From Bacillus sp. OK048 (GTDB taxonomy: Bacteria; Bacillota; Bacilli; Bacillales; Cytobacillaceae), in NCBI RefSeq assembly GCF_900103525.1, contig NZ_FNHN01000003.1, positions 124,001 to 188,000 on the forward strand: a stretch of 64,000 nt of DNA. The letters run 5' to 3'. The notes beneath the pieces are model-generated. The model made no database searches. It worked only from the letters and a program-made list of their open reading frames with translations, and was not told where the DNA came from. Shown one piece after another: positions 45,215 to 54,116 of this stretch; the first letter of the stretch is position 1; each line of letters starts with the position of its first letter. The position numbers were made by a program, and so were the translations under genes.

Positions 45215-45991
45215 TTAAAAGGCTGTCTTTGCACCTAAATATCGAGGTTCCCAATACGGATTATTCATATCGGTAATGGTTACACCTGTTGAAGTTCCGG
45301 CATGAATGAATTTGTTATCTCCCATATAAATGCCTAAATGAGTTGGACCAGGCGCATATGTTTCAAAGAATACAAGATCACCAGGGCTTGGACTGCCTAC
45401 CGCTTTTAATCCAGACCATTGAGTGGCTGCCGTTCTTGGAATCGAAATTCCTGCCTTTTCAAAAACATACTTTGAGAATCCGCTACAATCAAAACCGGCT
45501 GGAGTATTACCTCCCCATAAATAAGGAGTGCCGATATATTTCTTGGCTTCTGCGATGACCAATTGTGCTTTAGAAACGGTAGAAATTGGTGCATGAGTCG
45601 CTGTTGTGCCAGATACTACTAGAACTTGCCCAACATAAATCATATCTGAAGACAGGTTATTTAATGACTTAAGGTGTGCAACTGTTAGGTTATTCCTTGA
45701 AGAAATGCCCCACAACGTATCTCCTCTTTGTACCGTGTATGTGGAACTAGAAGCTGTTTCATGCGTGTGTGGTGCCAAGAGTGATAGGTTTTGATTTACA
45801 TAGATAATATCGCTAGTCAAACCATTCCAGGATTTTAAATCTGAAACTGATAGTTTATTAGCTTGCGATATCTTCCATAGGGTATCTCCTGATTTAACAG
45901 TATAGTGGTTTTCATGTGCGCTAACGGACCCACCAAAAGAGGTAAACATAATGCCGGCAGCTGCCGCGACTGTCAGTATGTGTTTTTTCAT
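45215..45991 (-). CDS. Secreted LysM-LysM-NlpC/P60 cell-wall endopeptidase
   Basis: A 258-residue protein with a signal peptide (about 1-25, ending in VSA) and two LysM wall-binding repeats (YTVKSGDTLWKIS and YTVQRGDTLWGIS), then an NlpC/P60 catalytic domain with the cysteine in FDCSGFSKYVF and the histidine in PTHLGIYMG. It cleaves gamma-D-Glu-diamino acid bonds in peptidoglycan stem peptides, like LytE/LytF. The ATG at 45991 follows GGAGAAC; the longer frame to 46054 has no ribosome site. Confidence 0.94.
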   Translation of the reverse strand: MKKHILTVAAAAGIMFTSFGGSVSAHENHYTVKSGDTLWKISQANKLSVSDLKSWNGLTSDIIYVNQNLSLLAPHTHETASSSTYTVQRGDTLWGISSRNNLTVAHLKSLNNLSSDMIYVGQVLVVSGTTATHAPISTVSKAQLVIAEAKKYIGTPYLWGGNTPAGFDCSGFSKYVFEKAGISIPRTAATQWSGLKAVGSPSPGDLVFFETYAPGPTHLGIYMGDNKFIHAGTSTGVTITDMNNPYWEPRYLGAKTAF

Positions 45992-46353
45992 GGTAGTTCT
46001 CCTTTTCTTCAAGATAAATCTATCATAAAGGAGAGCAGGTAGTAGATTATACATGAAAGATTTGGTTGCAGTGGGGATAAGTTCCTATAAAGGAAATGAA
46101 ATCACTTTTGAAACAAAAGCTAGAAACAACTTAGACATTTACCATAAATGGCTTTGGGGTCAATTTCTCTTATAGTTTTTAGAGATTCGAGTAAGTTTTG
46201 GTAATTTTATGAAATAGTAATTTTCGCGGAATGTAGAAATATTGTAACAAACCCATCATCCAAACTGAAATAGAGATACTTATAATAAACCTATAGAAAC
46301 ATTTTTAATGGTTTTAAATTGTATTAAAAATATAATGAATCTTGGTGATGATA
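45992..46353. other. Intergenic region between the divergent NlpC/P60 and radical SAM genes
   Basis: About 360 bases, AT-rich. I see no coding frame, hairpin, repeat or aptamer that stands out. It presumably holds both promoters. Confidence 0.4.
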
Positions 46354-47532
46354 ATGCAAGGAATAGCTAAAGGACATCCTCATGCGATGGGTCACCCGCA
46401 TGGAATGAGTAAGGGTATTGATTATGATGTGAACCCGTTTATTGTCATTTGGGAAGTAACACGAGCATGTCAGTTGAAGTGTGTTCACTGTCGCGCAGAT
46501 GCCCAGCTGACTCCAGATCCGCGTGAATTAACACATGAAGAAGGTATTAATTTAATTGATCAAATCTACGAAATGGATAATCCCATGCTTGTCTTCTCAG
46601 GCGGAGATTGCATGATGAGGGAAGACCTTTTTGAACTTGCCGATTATGCAGTTAAAAAAGGAATGCGCGTTAGTATGACTCCTAGTGCAACTCCAAATGT
46701 TACAAAGGAAAAAATGCAACGTGCAAAGGAGGTTGGTCTTTCACGCTGGGGCTTAAGTCTTGATGCACCGACAGCAGAAATTCACGACAAATTCCGTGGA
46801 GTACCTGGATCGTTTGACGTAACGATTGAAAAAATAAAGTATTTAAATGAATTGGGAATGCCACTGCAAATCAATACCGTAATCTCTCGTTATAATTATG
46901 ACCACCTTGAGCAAATGTCTAAGCTTGTGGAAGAGCTTGGTGCTGTCATGTGGTACATTTTCTTGCTTGTTCCAACCGGCAGAGGTCAAATGGACGCATG
47001 TATTACACCTGCAGAGCATGAAAAAGTATTCCGCTGGTTATATCAATTAAGTAAAACTGCACCTTATGATATCAAAACAACTGCAGCACAACACTACCGT
47101 CGTGTCGTATTACAAGAGAAAGCGCGTGATCATGTCATAGCAAAAGGCGAAATTCGCTACGAAGATTCGATTACAACTGATTTTGCTTCGATGCACGATG
47201 GCTTAAAACGTGCTCCAAAGGGTGTAAATGATGGTAATGGTTTTGCCTTCGTTAACCATATTGGTGATGTAATGCCAAGCGGCTTGCTGCCAATCGTTGG
47301 CGGTAATATCCGTGATACTCCTTTAGCTGAAATCTATCGTGAGTCAAAGGTTTTTAAAGAACTTAGACAGCCAGACAATTATAAAGGCAAGTGCGGTGTC
47401 TGTGAATTCAACAAAATTTGCGGTGGTTCCCGTTCAAGAACCTATGCCGTAACCGGTGATTATATGGAAAGTGAACCATTCTGCGTTTATATTCCACAAG
47501 CAATGCGTAAGAAAGCTGAACAAACAGTCTAG
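46354..47532 (+). CDS. Radical SAM/SPASM protein, BA_1875-like family
   Basis: A protein of about 392 residues. The radical SAM cluster is in CQLKCVHCRAD near residue 32, followed by the GGD motif in VFSGGDCMMRED. A C-terminal SPASM-type cysteine set (CGVCEFNKICGG ... FCVYIPQ) would bind an auxiliary Fe-S cluster. A His-rich N-terminus (GHPHAMGHPHGMSKG) precedes the barrel. It resembles the stand-alone TIGR04053 group and, more distantly, haem-maturation enzymes of the NirJ/AhbC type; substrate unknown. I prefer ATG 46354 after GGTGATG; TTG 46342 has no ribosome site. Confidence 0.85.
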   Translation: MQGIAKGHPHAMGHPHGMSKGIDYDVNPFIVIWEVTRACQLKCVHCRADAQLTPDPRELTHEEGINLIDQIYEMDNPMLVFSGGDCMMREDLFELADYAVKKGMRVSMTPSATPNVTKEKMQRAKEVGLSRWGLSLDAPTAEIHDKFRGVPGSFDVTIEKIKYLNELGMPLQINTVISRYNYDHLEQMSKLVEELGAVMWYIFLLVPTGRGQMDACITPAEHEKVFRWLYQLSKTAPYDIKTTAAQHYRRVVLQEKARDHVIAKGEIRYEDSITTDFASMHDGLKRAPKGVNDGNGFAFVNHIGDVMPSGLLPIVGGNIRDTPLAEIYRESKVFKELRQPDNYKGKCGVCEFNKICGGSRSRTYAVTGDYMESEPFCVYIPQAMRKKAEQTV

Positions 47533-47544
47533 AAATAACTACAG

Positions 47545-47575
47545 GCATTCCGTAAAATGGAATGCCTTTTTTTAT
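47545..47575 (+). terminator. Terminator of the radical SAM gene
   Basis: An AGGCATTCC/GGAATGCCT stem followed by TTTTTT. Confidence 0.9.
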
Positions 47576-47674
47576 TCCAGGTAATACGAATTTTGAATTT
47601 CGGTCAATTTTTCGTTATCATAATGGTAGGAATTGCATTTTCAAATATCATTATGAATGAAATAAGGTGTTAAT

Positions 47675-48634
47675 ATGATTAGCTTTATGGGTATAACGAA
47701 AGAAAATAAAATCGAAAAACAGGCTTTTATTGATAAACTAAATTTCACTAAATATAAATGGTTTTGGGTTGATTTTAATGAGCCAAGTGATGATGAAATT
47801 AATCATTTAGCAGAAACTTTTCAATTTCACCCATTAGCGATTGAAGATTGTTTATATAACACAACACAAAGGCCGAAGCTAGATTATTACGAGGACTATA
47901 CCTTCTTTATTACGCATATTGTTCGTGAGGATGAAACTGAAATCATAAAAGAAGAATTGGATTTTTTTGTAGGAGAAAATTTTATCGTAACTTTCCACCT
48001 TATGCCCTCAATGGAGGTTATACAAGTGGCGGATCGATTAATGACTCGGAAAAACATCGAGAAATTTACTAGTCATCATGTGTTCTACGAAATATTGGAC
48101 AAAATCGTAGACAACTACTTCCCGATTATTTACAAAATTGAGGAAAAATTAGATGAGATTGAAGAAAACACTCTTAATAAATCAATGAACGATTTATTAA
48201 AAGAATTATTTGAAACTAGATATATGTTATTAAATCTAACACATACAGTTAATCCAATGCGTGATCTTCTCTACCGAATGCTAAATTCTCAACATTTGAA
48301 AAACATTATAGAAAGGAAAGAATATTTCTCTGACATCTACGATCATCTTTTAAAATTATCGGAAATGCTGATGGCTAACAGAGAAATCACAGCTGACATA
48401 CGAGATAATTACCTGTCTTTAAATTCACACCAAACAAATAATGTAATGAAAGTTCTTACCATTATGACTTCAATTTTTGCTCCTTTAACATTTATTGCAG
48501 GAATTTTCGGGATGAATTTTCAAAACATGCCCGAATTATCATGGGAGTATGGGTATCCTCTTTCTCTTTTGTTAATGGCTGTGATTGGAGTATCAATGCT
48601 AGTATGGTTCAAGAAAAAAGGATGGTTTAAATGA
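47675..48634 (+). CDS. corA: CorA-family magnesium/divalent cation transporter
   Basis: A 319-residue protein: a large cytoplasmic funnel domain with long helices (about 1-255) and two C-terminal membrane helices (about 260-280 and 292-312), with the selectivity motif GMN in IFGMNFQNMPEL. It forms pentameric channels for Mg2+ or Co2+. ATG start after AAGGTG. Single gene, followed by a terminator. Confidence 0.95.
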   Translation: MISFMGITKENKIEKQAFIDKLNFTKYKWFWVDFNEPSDDEINHLAETFQFHPLAIEDCLYNTTQRPKLDYYEDYTFFITHIVREDETEIIKEELDFFVGENFIVTFHLMPSMEVIQVADRLMTRKNIEKFTSHHVFYEILDKIVDNYFPIIYKIEEKLDEIEENTLNKSMNDLLKELFETRYMLLNLTHTVNPMRDLLYRMLNSQHLKNIIERKEYFSDIYDHLLKLSEMLMANREITADIRDNYLSLNSHQTNNVMKVLTIMTSIFAPLTFIAGIFGMNFQNMPELSWEYGYPLSLLLMAVIGVSMLVWFKKKGWFK

Positions 48635-48656
48635 GATAAGCAGGAGCGACCAATAA

Positions 48657-48684
48657 AAAGAAGACTAGTCAACTAGTCTTTTTC
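48657..48684. terminator. Bidirectional terminator
   Basis: An AAAAGAAGACTAGT/ACTAGTCTTTTTC stem with a 2-base loop between convergent genes. Confidence 0.85.
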
Positions 48685-48688
48685 TTTG

Positions 48689-49000
48689 CTACTCCCAATT
48701 TTCATAAGTAACCGTACCGCCTGTTACATCAATTGTGTTGCGCTCTCCCTTATAGAAAGTTCTTCCATCCTTTTCAAAAATGTAATTTTCATACGTAAAT
48801 AGCTTTTTGCCATCTGGAAGATGAACCACCACTTGTAAACCAACATTTTCTTCTGGCGATTCAATTTTTATTGTACTTTGATAAAAATGTTTAAACATGA
48901 AGAAACCCACTGTCAATATCATTAATGTTAGTATGAAAAAAAATGGCTTCTTCCATGAAAATCGCTTCGTTTTTTTGTGATACAATTCAATTCTGGTCAT
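48689..49000 (-). CDS. Hypothetical membrane-anchored protein
   Basis: A 103-residue protein: basic N-terminus, one membrane helix (about 20-41), then an extracytoplasmic domain of about 60 residues rich in beta-forming residues (GLQVVVHLPDGKKLFTYENYIF). No family recognised. A strong GGGGGAG site precedes the ATG. Single gene. Confidence 0.65.
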   Translation of the reverse strand: MTRIELYHKKTKRFSWKKPFFFILTLMILTVGFFMFKHFYQSTIKIESPEENVGLQVVVHLPDGKKLFTYENYIFEKDGRTFYKGERNTIDVTGGTVTYENWE

Positions 49001-49221
49001 TCTTCTCCCCCATTAAGTATGTAAATATTAAATTTTTATATTATTCATTTATTTCCAATTTTTCAGGCATTTATCCTGAAAATCAAAAAAAACTCAACAC
49101 TACCTAGACTATGCAGGCACTTTAAAAAAGTTGACGGGTTTTGTATTCGTTTTGTTTCGAGTGATTTTTATATAAGATGTTATAATAAGAAGAAGTGTTA
49201 TTTTGATAGGAGGATTTAGCT

Positions 49222-50271
49222 TTGATAAATAAGAATACAGAGGAAACAATGAAATTACTCGTGGATTTGGTATCGATCCCTAGTCCATCTGGAAATACAA
49301 ATGAAGTAATTTCATACGTTGAAAAATACCTTGCCGATTTAAAAGTTGAAACAATAAGGAATCGGAAAGGCGGTCTGATTGCAACTTTAGCAGGAAAAGA
49401 CTCAAGTCAGCACCGCATGCTTACTGCGCACGTGGATACACTCGGGGCAATGGTTAAGGAAATAAAGTCAAATGGCCGACTGAAGATCGATTTGATTGGG
49501 GGCTTTAAATATAACTCAATCGAAGGAGAGTATTGCCAAATTGAAACAAGCAGCGGGAAGAAAATAACTGGTACCATTCTTATGCACCAAACCTCTGTCC
49601 ATGTATATAAAGACGCTGGAAAGGCAGAGCGCAATCAAGATAATATGGAAATAAGACTAGATGAAAAAGTACATAATATAGAGGATATTCGGGCACTTGG
49701 AATAGAGGTTGGCGATTTCGTTTCTTTTAACCCGAGGGTAGAAGTCACTCCTAGCGGATTTATTAAATCCCGCCATTTAGATGATAAAGCAAGTGTGGCA
49801 ATCCTACTTCAATTAATTAAGCAATTGAAAACTAACAATATCCTATTACCATATACAACCCATTTCTTAATTTCTAATAATGAAGAAATTGGGTATGGGG
49901 GAAATTCCAATATTACACCTGAAACGGTTGAATATTTAGCCGTTGATATGGGGGCAATGGGTGATGGACAGTCCACAGATGAATACACAGTATCTATTTG
50001 TGTAAAAGATGCAAGCGGACCTTATCACTATGAACTCCGTAAAAATCTAGTGAATCTTGCTGAAGCAAACAATATTGCATACAAACTCGATATTTACCCC
50101 TTTTATGGATCAGACGCCTCAGCAGCCATTCGCTCTGGTCACGACATCGTTCACGGGTTAATCGGTCCAGGAATCGATTCATCTCATGCGTTTGAACGAA
50201 CACATGAATCATCGATTGAAAATACAGCTAAGCTTTTATTCCATTATGTTCAATCTAATTTAGTCATTTAA
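49222..50271 (+). CDS. M42-family metallo-aminopeptidase
   Basis: A 349-residue co-catalytic metalloprotease. Metal ligands are visible in TAHVDTLGAMV (His), RHLDDKASV (bridging Asp) and NNEEIGYGG (Glu pair), with a late DASAA/RTHESS region. M42 enzymes form dodecameric tetrahedral particles that trim peptides in the cytosol (glutamyl aminopeptidase or related). TTG start, 9 bases after AGGAGG. Related to YsdC/YtoP-like proteins. Confidence 0.9.
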   Translation: MINKNTEETMKLLVDLVSIPSPSGNTNEVISYVEKYLADLKVETIRNRKGGLIATLAGKDSSQHRMLTAHVDTLGAMVKEIKSNGRLKIDLIGGFKYNSIEGEYCQIETSSGKKITGTILMHQTSVHVYKDAGKAERNQDNMEIRLDEKVHNIEDIRALGIEVGDFVSFNPRVEVTPSGFIKSRHLDDKASVAILLQLIKQLKTNNILLPYTTHFLISNNEEIGYGGNSNITPETVEYLAVDMGAMGDGQSTDEYTVSICVKDASGPYHYELRKNLVNLAEANNIAYKLDIYPFYGSDASAAIRSGHDIVHGLIGPGIDSSHAFERTHESSIENTAKLLFHYVQSNLVI

Positions 50272-50323
50272 GAAAATTTACTAGGTATTATTCCATCCGT
50301 TTAAAAATTATTTTTTTAAAAAA

Positions 50324-50358
50324 AATGCAAGAGGCAATTGCTTCTTGCATTTCTTTTT
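50324..50358. terminator. Bidirectional terminator
   Basis: An ATGCAAGAgGCAATTGCtTCTTGCAT hairpin with A- and T-runs on either side, between convergent genes. Confidence 0.85.
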
Positions 50359-50365
50359 ACCTAAA

Positions 50366-50938
50366 TCACTCAGCTAACATTGCCTTTATCTTTTCATTAT
50401 GCTGTTTGGATTGCTCAAACAATTGATTTAATAACTCTATTGCCTGCTTATCATTTTTCGCTTCAACTGCAGTCTTTAAATCATGGAATGTTTTCCAACT
50501 CCCCATGGCCTTACCGCCGTGTGCCTTTTGGACAAATTCTTCTTTCGTTATCTTTCCCTCATCTAATTGCTTTTTAAATTCCTTAATTTTTGCCATTTTA
50601 TCCTGTTTCCACTTTTCACGTTTTGCAGCATTTTCTGGACTTAGCCACTTATTTCTTAATTCCTTTTTTTCTGCTAATACCTTTGTCCATTCAGCTTTTT
50701 TATCTGGTGTATATTGATCGACCCATCCTAACAGCTTTTGTTCACGTTCTGCCATTTTTGCCTGCCAGTTTATGTGATTATGATCTTCTCGTTCTATTCC
50801 ATCCTTCTCACTTTCTCTGTCATGGGAACCAGGTACAGCCTGTTTTTCATTTTCTGCTGGTGACTGAACATTTGCCGATGTTAAACCCGGCAAGGCTAGA
50901 AGTAATCCTAACGCGATTACCATCATTCTCACTATCAT
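50366..50938 (-). CDS. Secreted, highly charged helical protein of unknown function
   Basis: A 190-residue protein with a signal peptide (about 1-22, ending in TSA). The mature part is almost wholly helical and rich in Lys and Glu, with Trp-Lys pairs (AEWTKVLAEKKELRNKW, KREKWKQDKMAKIKEFKKQ) that look like degenerate helical repeats. It may be a wall- or polymer-binding protein. I do not recognise a family. The ATG follows AAGGAG. Single gene. Confidence 0.65.
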   Translation of the reverse strand: MIVRMMVIALGLLLALPGLTSANVQSPAENEKQAVPGSHDRESEKDGIEREDHNHINWQAKMAEREQKLLGWVDQYTPDKKAEWTKVLAEKKELRNKWLSPENAAKREKWKQDKMAKIKEFKKQLDEGKITKEEFVQKAHGGKAMGSWKTFHDLKTAVEAKNDKQAIELLNQLFEQSKQHNEKIKAMLAE

Positions 50939-51106
50939 TTTAATCTCCTTCTTTCAATTTAGTACTTAAAAATTTAACCAGTTCTTAATTGCCACGAAAT
51001 TATTATTCCCTTTATGTCAAAAATAATTTACCAATTTGACAAATTTATAGTAAAAAACTACTTGTTAATTCTTTACCGTTATCGTATTCTATGAATATAG
51101 AGGATA

Positions 51107-51180
51107 TGTGAAACATTTCACAATTGAAAGAGTAAAAAATCTCGATATTTTTTTTACATCGTAATGTGAAGTGTTTCACA
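51107..51180 (+). promoter_or_regulatory. Two Rex/Fnr-type operator palindromes upstream of the NDH-2 gene
   Basis: TGTGAAACATTTCACA (51107-51122) and TGTGAAGTGTTTCACA (51165-51180) are 58 bases apart. Both fit the 16-base Rex operator form TGTGAA-N4-TTCACA. They also fit the Fnr form TGTGA-N6-TCACA. Rex repression of ndh is known in Bacillus, so Rex is favoured. Confidence 0.75.
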
Positions 51181-51225
51181 ATATAAATCGTAGAAAAACT
51201 TACCTATTGTGAGGAGAGGGTTTAA

Positions 51226-52449
51226 ATGAAAAGACCAAAAATAGTAATCTTAGGTGCTGGTTACGGTGGTATCATTACAAGTAAAAAACTAGAAAAACTT
51301 TTAAAATCTGGTGAAGCAGACGTTACTTTAATCAATAAACATGAATACCACTATATTACTACACAACTCCATAAAACGGGTGCTGGCACTGCAGCTGATC
51401 GTCAAATTGCTATGGAAATTCCAGAGTTAATTGATCCTCAGAAGACAAAGTTTAAAAAAGGCAGCGTCACATCAGTTGATGTACAAAAACAAGCCGTACA
51501 TCTTGAAGGTGGCGAAACTGTAGAATATGATTACCTTTTAATCGCTCTAGGCTTTGATATTGAAACATTTGGAATCCCTGGTATTAAGGAACATGCCTTT
51601 GCCATTCGCAGCTTTAGAAGTACTAAAGCCATTTATAATCAAATCATACGACAATTAACTCTTTATAAAGAAGATAAAGACCCATCCCGTCTAACCTTTG
51701 TTGTGGCTGGCGGTGGATTTACTGGTGTGGAAATGTTAGGAGAATTAGCAGACGGACTACCCAAGCTTTGTAAAAAGTATGATGTCCCATTTGAAGCTGT
51801 CAAGATCGTAGCAGTCGAAGCTGCACCATCCGTCATTCCGTTTTTCCCTAAGCAATCTATTCAATATACAACCGAGGTTTTAGAAAAGTTTAATATCCAA
51901 ATGCATATGGCAACCAAAATCTTAGAATGTACACCTGAAAAGGTCGTACTTGAAAATAATGTTGAAATTCCAACTAAGACATTAATTTGGTCTTGTGGTG
52001 TAAAAGGAAATCCGATTGTGCAAAACTGTGGATTACCAGTAGAAAAAGGCAAGCTTCCTATTGATTCATTCCTGCGTGTAAAGGGTAAAGATAACATTTT
52101 CAGTATAGGTGATTGTTCTTTATTCATGAAGGATGAGAAAAATGCTCTTCCACCAACTGCACAGGTTGCTCTACAAGAAGCAGATGTTTGTGCAAAAAAT
52201 ATTGTTTCTACCCTAAGAGGAGGAAGATTGAAAGCTTTTGAATACCATCATAAAGGATCCGTAGCATCCATTGGTCTCTTTGCAGCAGTTGGTAAAGTTG
52301 GAAACTTTAGATTATCAGGATTATTTGGAGCTTTTATGAAACAAGTAATTGAAGCTCGATATTTACTTAATCTTGGAGGCCCGTCACTTATTATCAAACA
52401 ACACTTTGGATTTAGTAAAGATCCAGTCAAAGTGACAGCTAATCAGTAA
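51226..52449 (+). CDS. Type II NADH dehydrogenase (NDH-2)
   Basis: A 407-residue membrane-associated flavoprotein. FAD-binding GAGYGG is at residues 8-13 and the NADH-binding GGGFTGVE near residue 165, followed by the IFSIGDCS region and a C-terminal amphipathic segment. It passes electrons from NADH to menaquinone without pumping protons and would feed the aa3 oxidase. The ATG follows GAGGAGAGGG. The two upstream palindromes suggest redox control by NADH/NAD. Confidence 0.93.
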   Translation: MKRPKIVILGAGYGGIITSKKLEKLLKSGEADVTLINKHEYHYITTQLHKTGAGTAADRQIAMEIPELIDPQKTKFKKGSVTSVDVQKQAVHLEGGETVEYDYLLIALGFDIETFGIPGIKEHAFAIRSFRSTKAIYNQIIRQLTLYKEDKDPSRLTFVVAGGGFTGVEMLGELADGLPKLCKKYDVPFEAVKIVAVEAAPSVIPFFPKQSIQYTTEVLEKFNIQMHMATKILECTPEKVVLENNVEIPTKTLIWSCGVKGNPIVQNCGLPVEKGKLPIDSFLRVKGKDNIFSIGDCSLFMKDEKNALPPTAQVALQEADVCAKNIVSTLRGGRLKAFEYHHKGSVASIGLFAAVGKVGNFRLSGLFGAFMKQVIEARYLLNLGGPSLIIKQHFGFSKDPVKVTANQ

Positions 52450-52570
52450 TAAGTTGGTGCATCAAAGATTCTCTTATACCTGGGTAAAAGGATTCCCTCC
52501 CTTTATTGCCCGTTGATTAGAATATCCCTTTATCTATACCTTGCCTTAATTCCCCCCATTGTTAAGGCAG

Positions 52571-52602
52571 AAAAACCACCTTTCGTGTTGAAGGTGGTTT
52601 TT
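52571..52602 (+). terminator. Terminator of the NDH-2 gene
   Basis: An AAAACCACCTT/AAGGTGGTTTT stem with flanking T. Confidence 0.9.
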
Positions 52603-52700
52603 CTATGCAAATATTTCTTCTCGCTGGGCTCCTCCCCTCCTTCTTAGCTACCTTTTGAATAAAATAATAAAAAGCTTGTTTAGGAAGCAGAGGTTAGAAC

Positions 52701-54080
52701 ATGAGTGCAAAGTTTAGTAATTATACTCGTTTATTAAACGAGGTGAGTATTTCTTCACATTTACCTGAAACGGCCCAATTAAATGAAAACACCTTTAATG
52801 AGTTTCTGGATAAATATTATCAGGTTATTGCAAGACCAACTCAAGATATCAAAATAAACATTATCGTTACTACACTCACCCATTCCCAGTATCAAATAGA
52901 ATCAGGAATTATTAATCAAATCATAAGTGGAAAACAAGAAGCCTATCAGTTTTTAGAAAAAAATCTTTTGAATGGAAAAAAATTTATTATTCAACAATCA
53001 GTTCCACGAGCAAAACTTGGCGAACAGCATTTTGATATAAGGGTATTTGTAGCAAAACGATCTCCTAAATGGACGATTACTGAAAAAATTGCACGGATAA
53101 CGCCAAAGGGATTTTCCCTTACCGATGAGGTTAAGGACATTTTTCCTGCCCATGATATCCTTTCGAAGCGATTTCCAGAAAACAGTACTGACATCAGCTT
53201 ACAACTTGACCAAATTGCCTTGCTAACCACTGAAATACTAGAAGAGAAATATTCTAAATATAATTTGGTCATGATAGATATCTACTTTGATCAATTAGGG
53301 AAACCATGGATTCATGATATAAGATATAGATTTACAGATGGAAAATGGGATTGGCACCAAGTGTTAAGAGGTAAGAAAGATCTTTTCCCTTATCTACCTG
53401 AATCATATCCATTTCACATAAAGTTGCTCGAGCTATACCTTGAAAAATATAAATCATGTATTATTAAACCTAACCGGAGCCAATGGGGTCGCGGGCTGGC
53501 ACTAATCTCACAACCAGACAATCAAAGCTATGAAATCCATTCAGAGAGAAAAAAGACACCATTCAATGATATGAATGTGCTGCTAGAGGATATTCGAGAT
53601 CGGTTTACTTCAAAGAAATCATATCTCATTCAAGAAAAAATACATCTTCCAACGATAAATGGGTGCCCATTTGATATCAGAGTCATGGTCCAGCGGAAAA
53701 CAGTTGACTCACAATGGGAAGTCACGGGAAGAATTACAAGAACCGCTGCAACTGGATTTATTGTTACGAATGTTGCGAAAGCATTATCACCTTTGGAAGA
53801 TGCAATAGAAGCCTCCACCCTTAATCCCAAAAATACTGATTCACTTATATGGGAGATTGATCAACTTTGTAAATTGGTAGCCATCCAACTAGAAAAAATT
53901 TATCCAGATGCGAGAATGTGGGGCATGGATATAGGAATCGATCAATTTGGAAAACCATGGTTTATCGAAGCAAACCTTGTTCCTGACATATCCATTTTCC
54001 GGTTACTTGCAGACAAAACGATGTATAACAGAATTAAAGAGTATATTAGAGAAAGAAAAAATTCAAAAGAGGACCAATAA
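52701..54080 (+). CDS. YheC/YheD-family endospore coat-associated protein with two ATP-grasp units
   Basis: A 459-residue protein with two related halves. Each has a lysine-loop, an FDIR-V motif (HFDIRVFV near residue 113, PFDIRVMV near 325) and a grasp-type end (VMIDIYFDQLGKPWIHD near 205, WGMDIGIDQFGKPWFIEAN near 415). Only the C-terminal half keeps the full ATP-grasp ending FIEAN; the N-terminal half has IHDIRY and is probably not catalytic. The family is linked to the spore coat. The ATG follows AGAGGT. It is likely expressed in the mother cell, which is an inference. Confidence 0.85.
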   Translation: MSAKFSNYTRLLNEVSISSHLPETAQLNENTFNEFLDKYYQVIARPTQDIKINIIVTTLTHSQYQIESGIINQIISGKQEAYQFLEKNLLNGKKFIIQQSVPRAKLGEQHFDIRVFVAKRSPKWTITEKIARITPKGFSLTDEVKDIFPAHDILSKRFPENSTDISLQLDQIALLTTEILEEKYSKYNLVMIDIYFDQLGKPWIHDIRYRFTDGKWDWHQVLRGKKDLFPYLPESYPFHIKLLELYLEKYKSCIIKPNRSQWGRGLALISQPDNQSYEIHSERKKTPFNDMNVLLEDIRDRFTSKKSYLIQEKIHLPTINGCPFDIRVMVQRKTVDSQWEVTGRITRTAATGFIVTNVAKALSPLEDAIEASTLNPKNTDSLIWEIDQLCKLVAIQLEKIYPDARMWGMDIGIDQFGKPWFIEANLVPDISIFRLLADKTMYNRIKEYIRERKNSKEDQ

Positions 54081-54115
54081 AAAGAGCTATTCCCTGGAAT
54101 AACTCTTTTACTATT
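54080..54115. terminator. Bidirectional terminator
   Basis: An AAAGAGcTATTCC/GGAATAaCTCTTT stem between convergent genes. Confidence 0.85.
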
Positions 54116-54116
54116 T

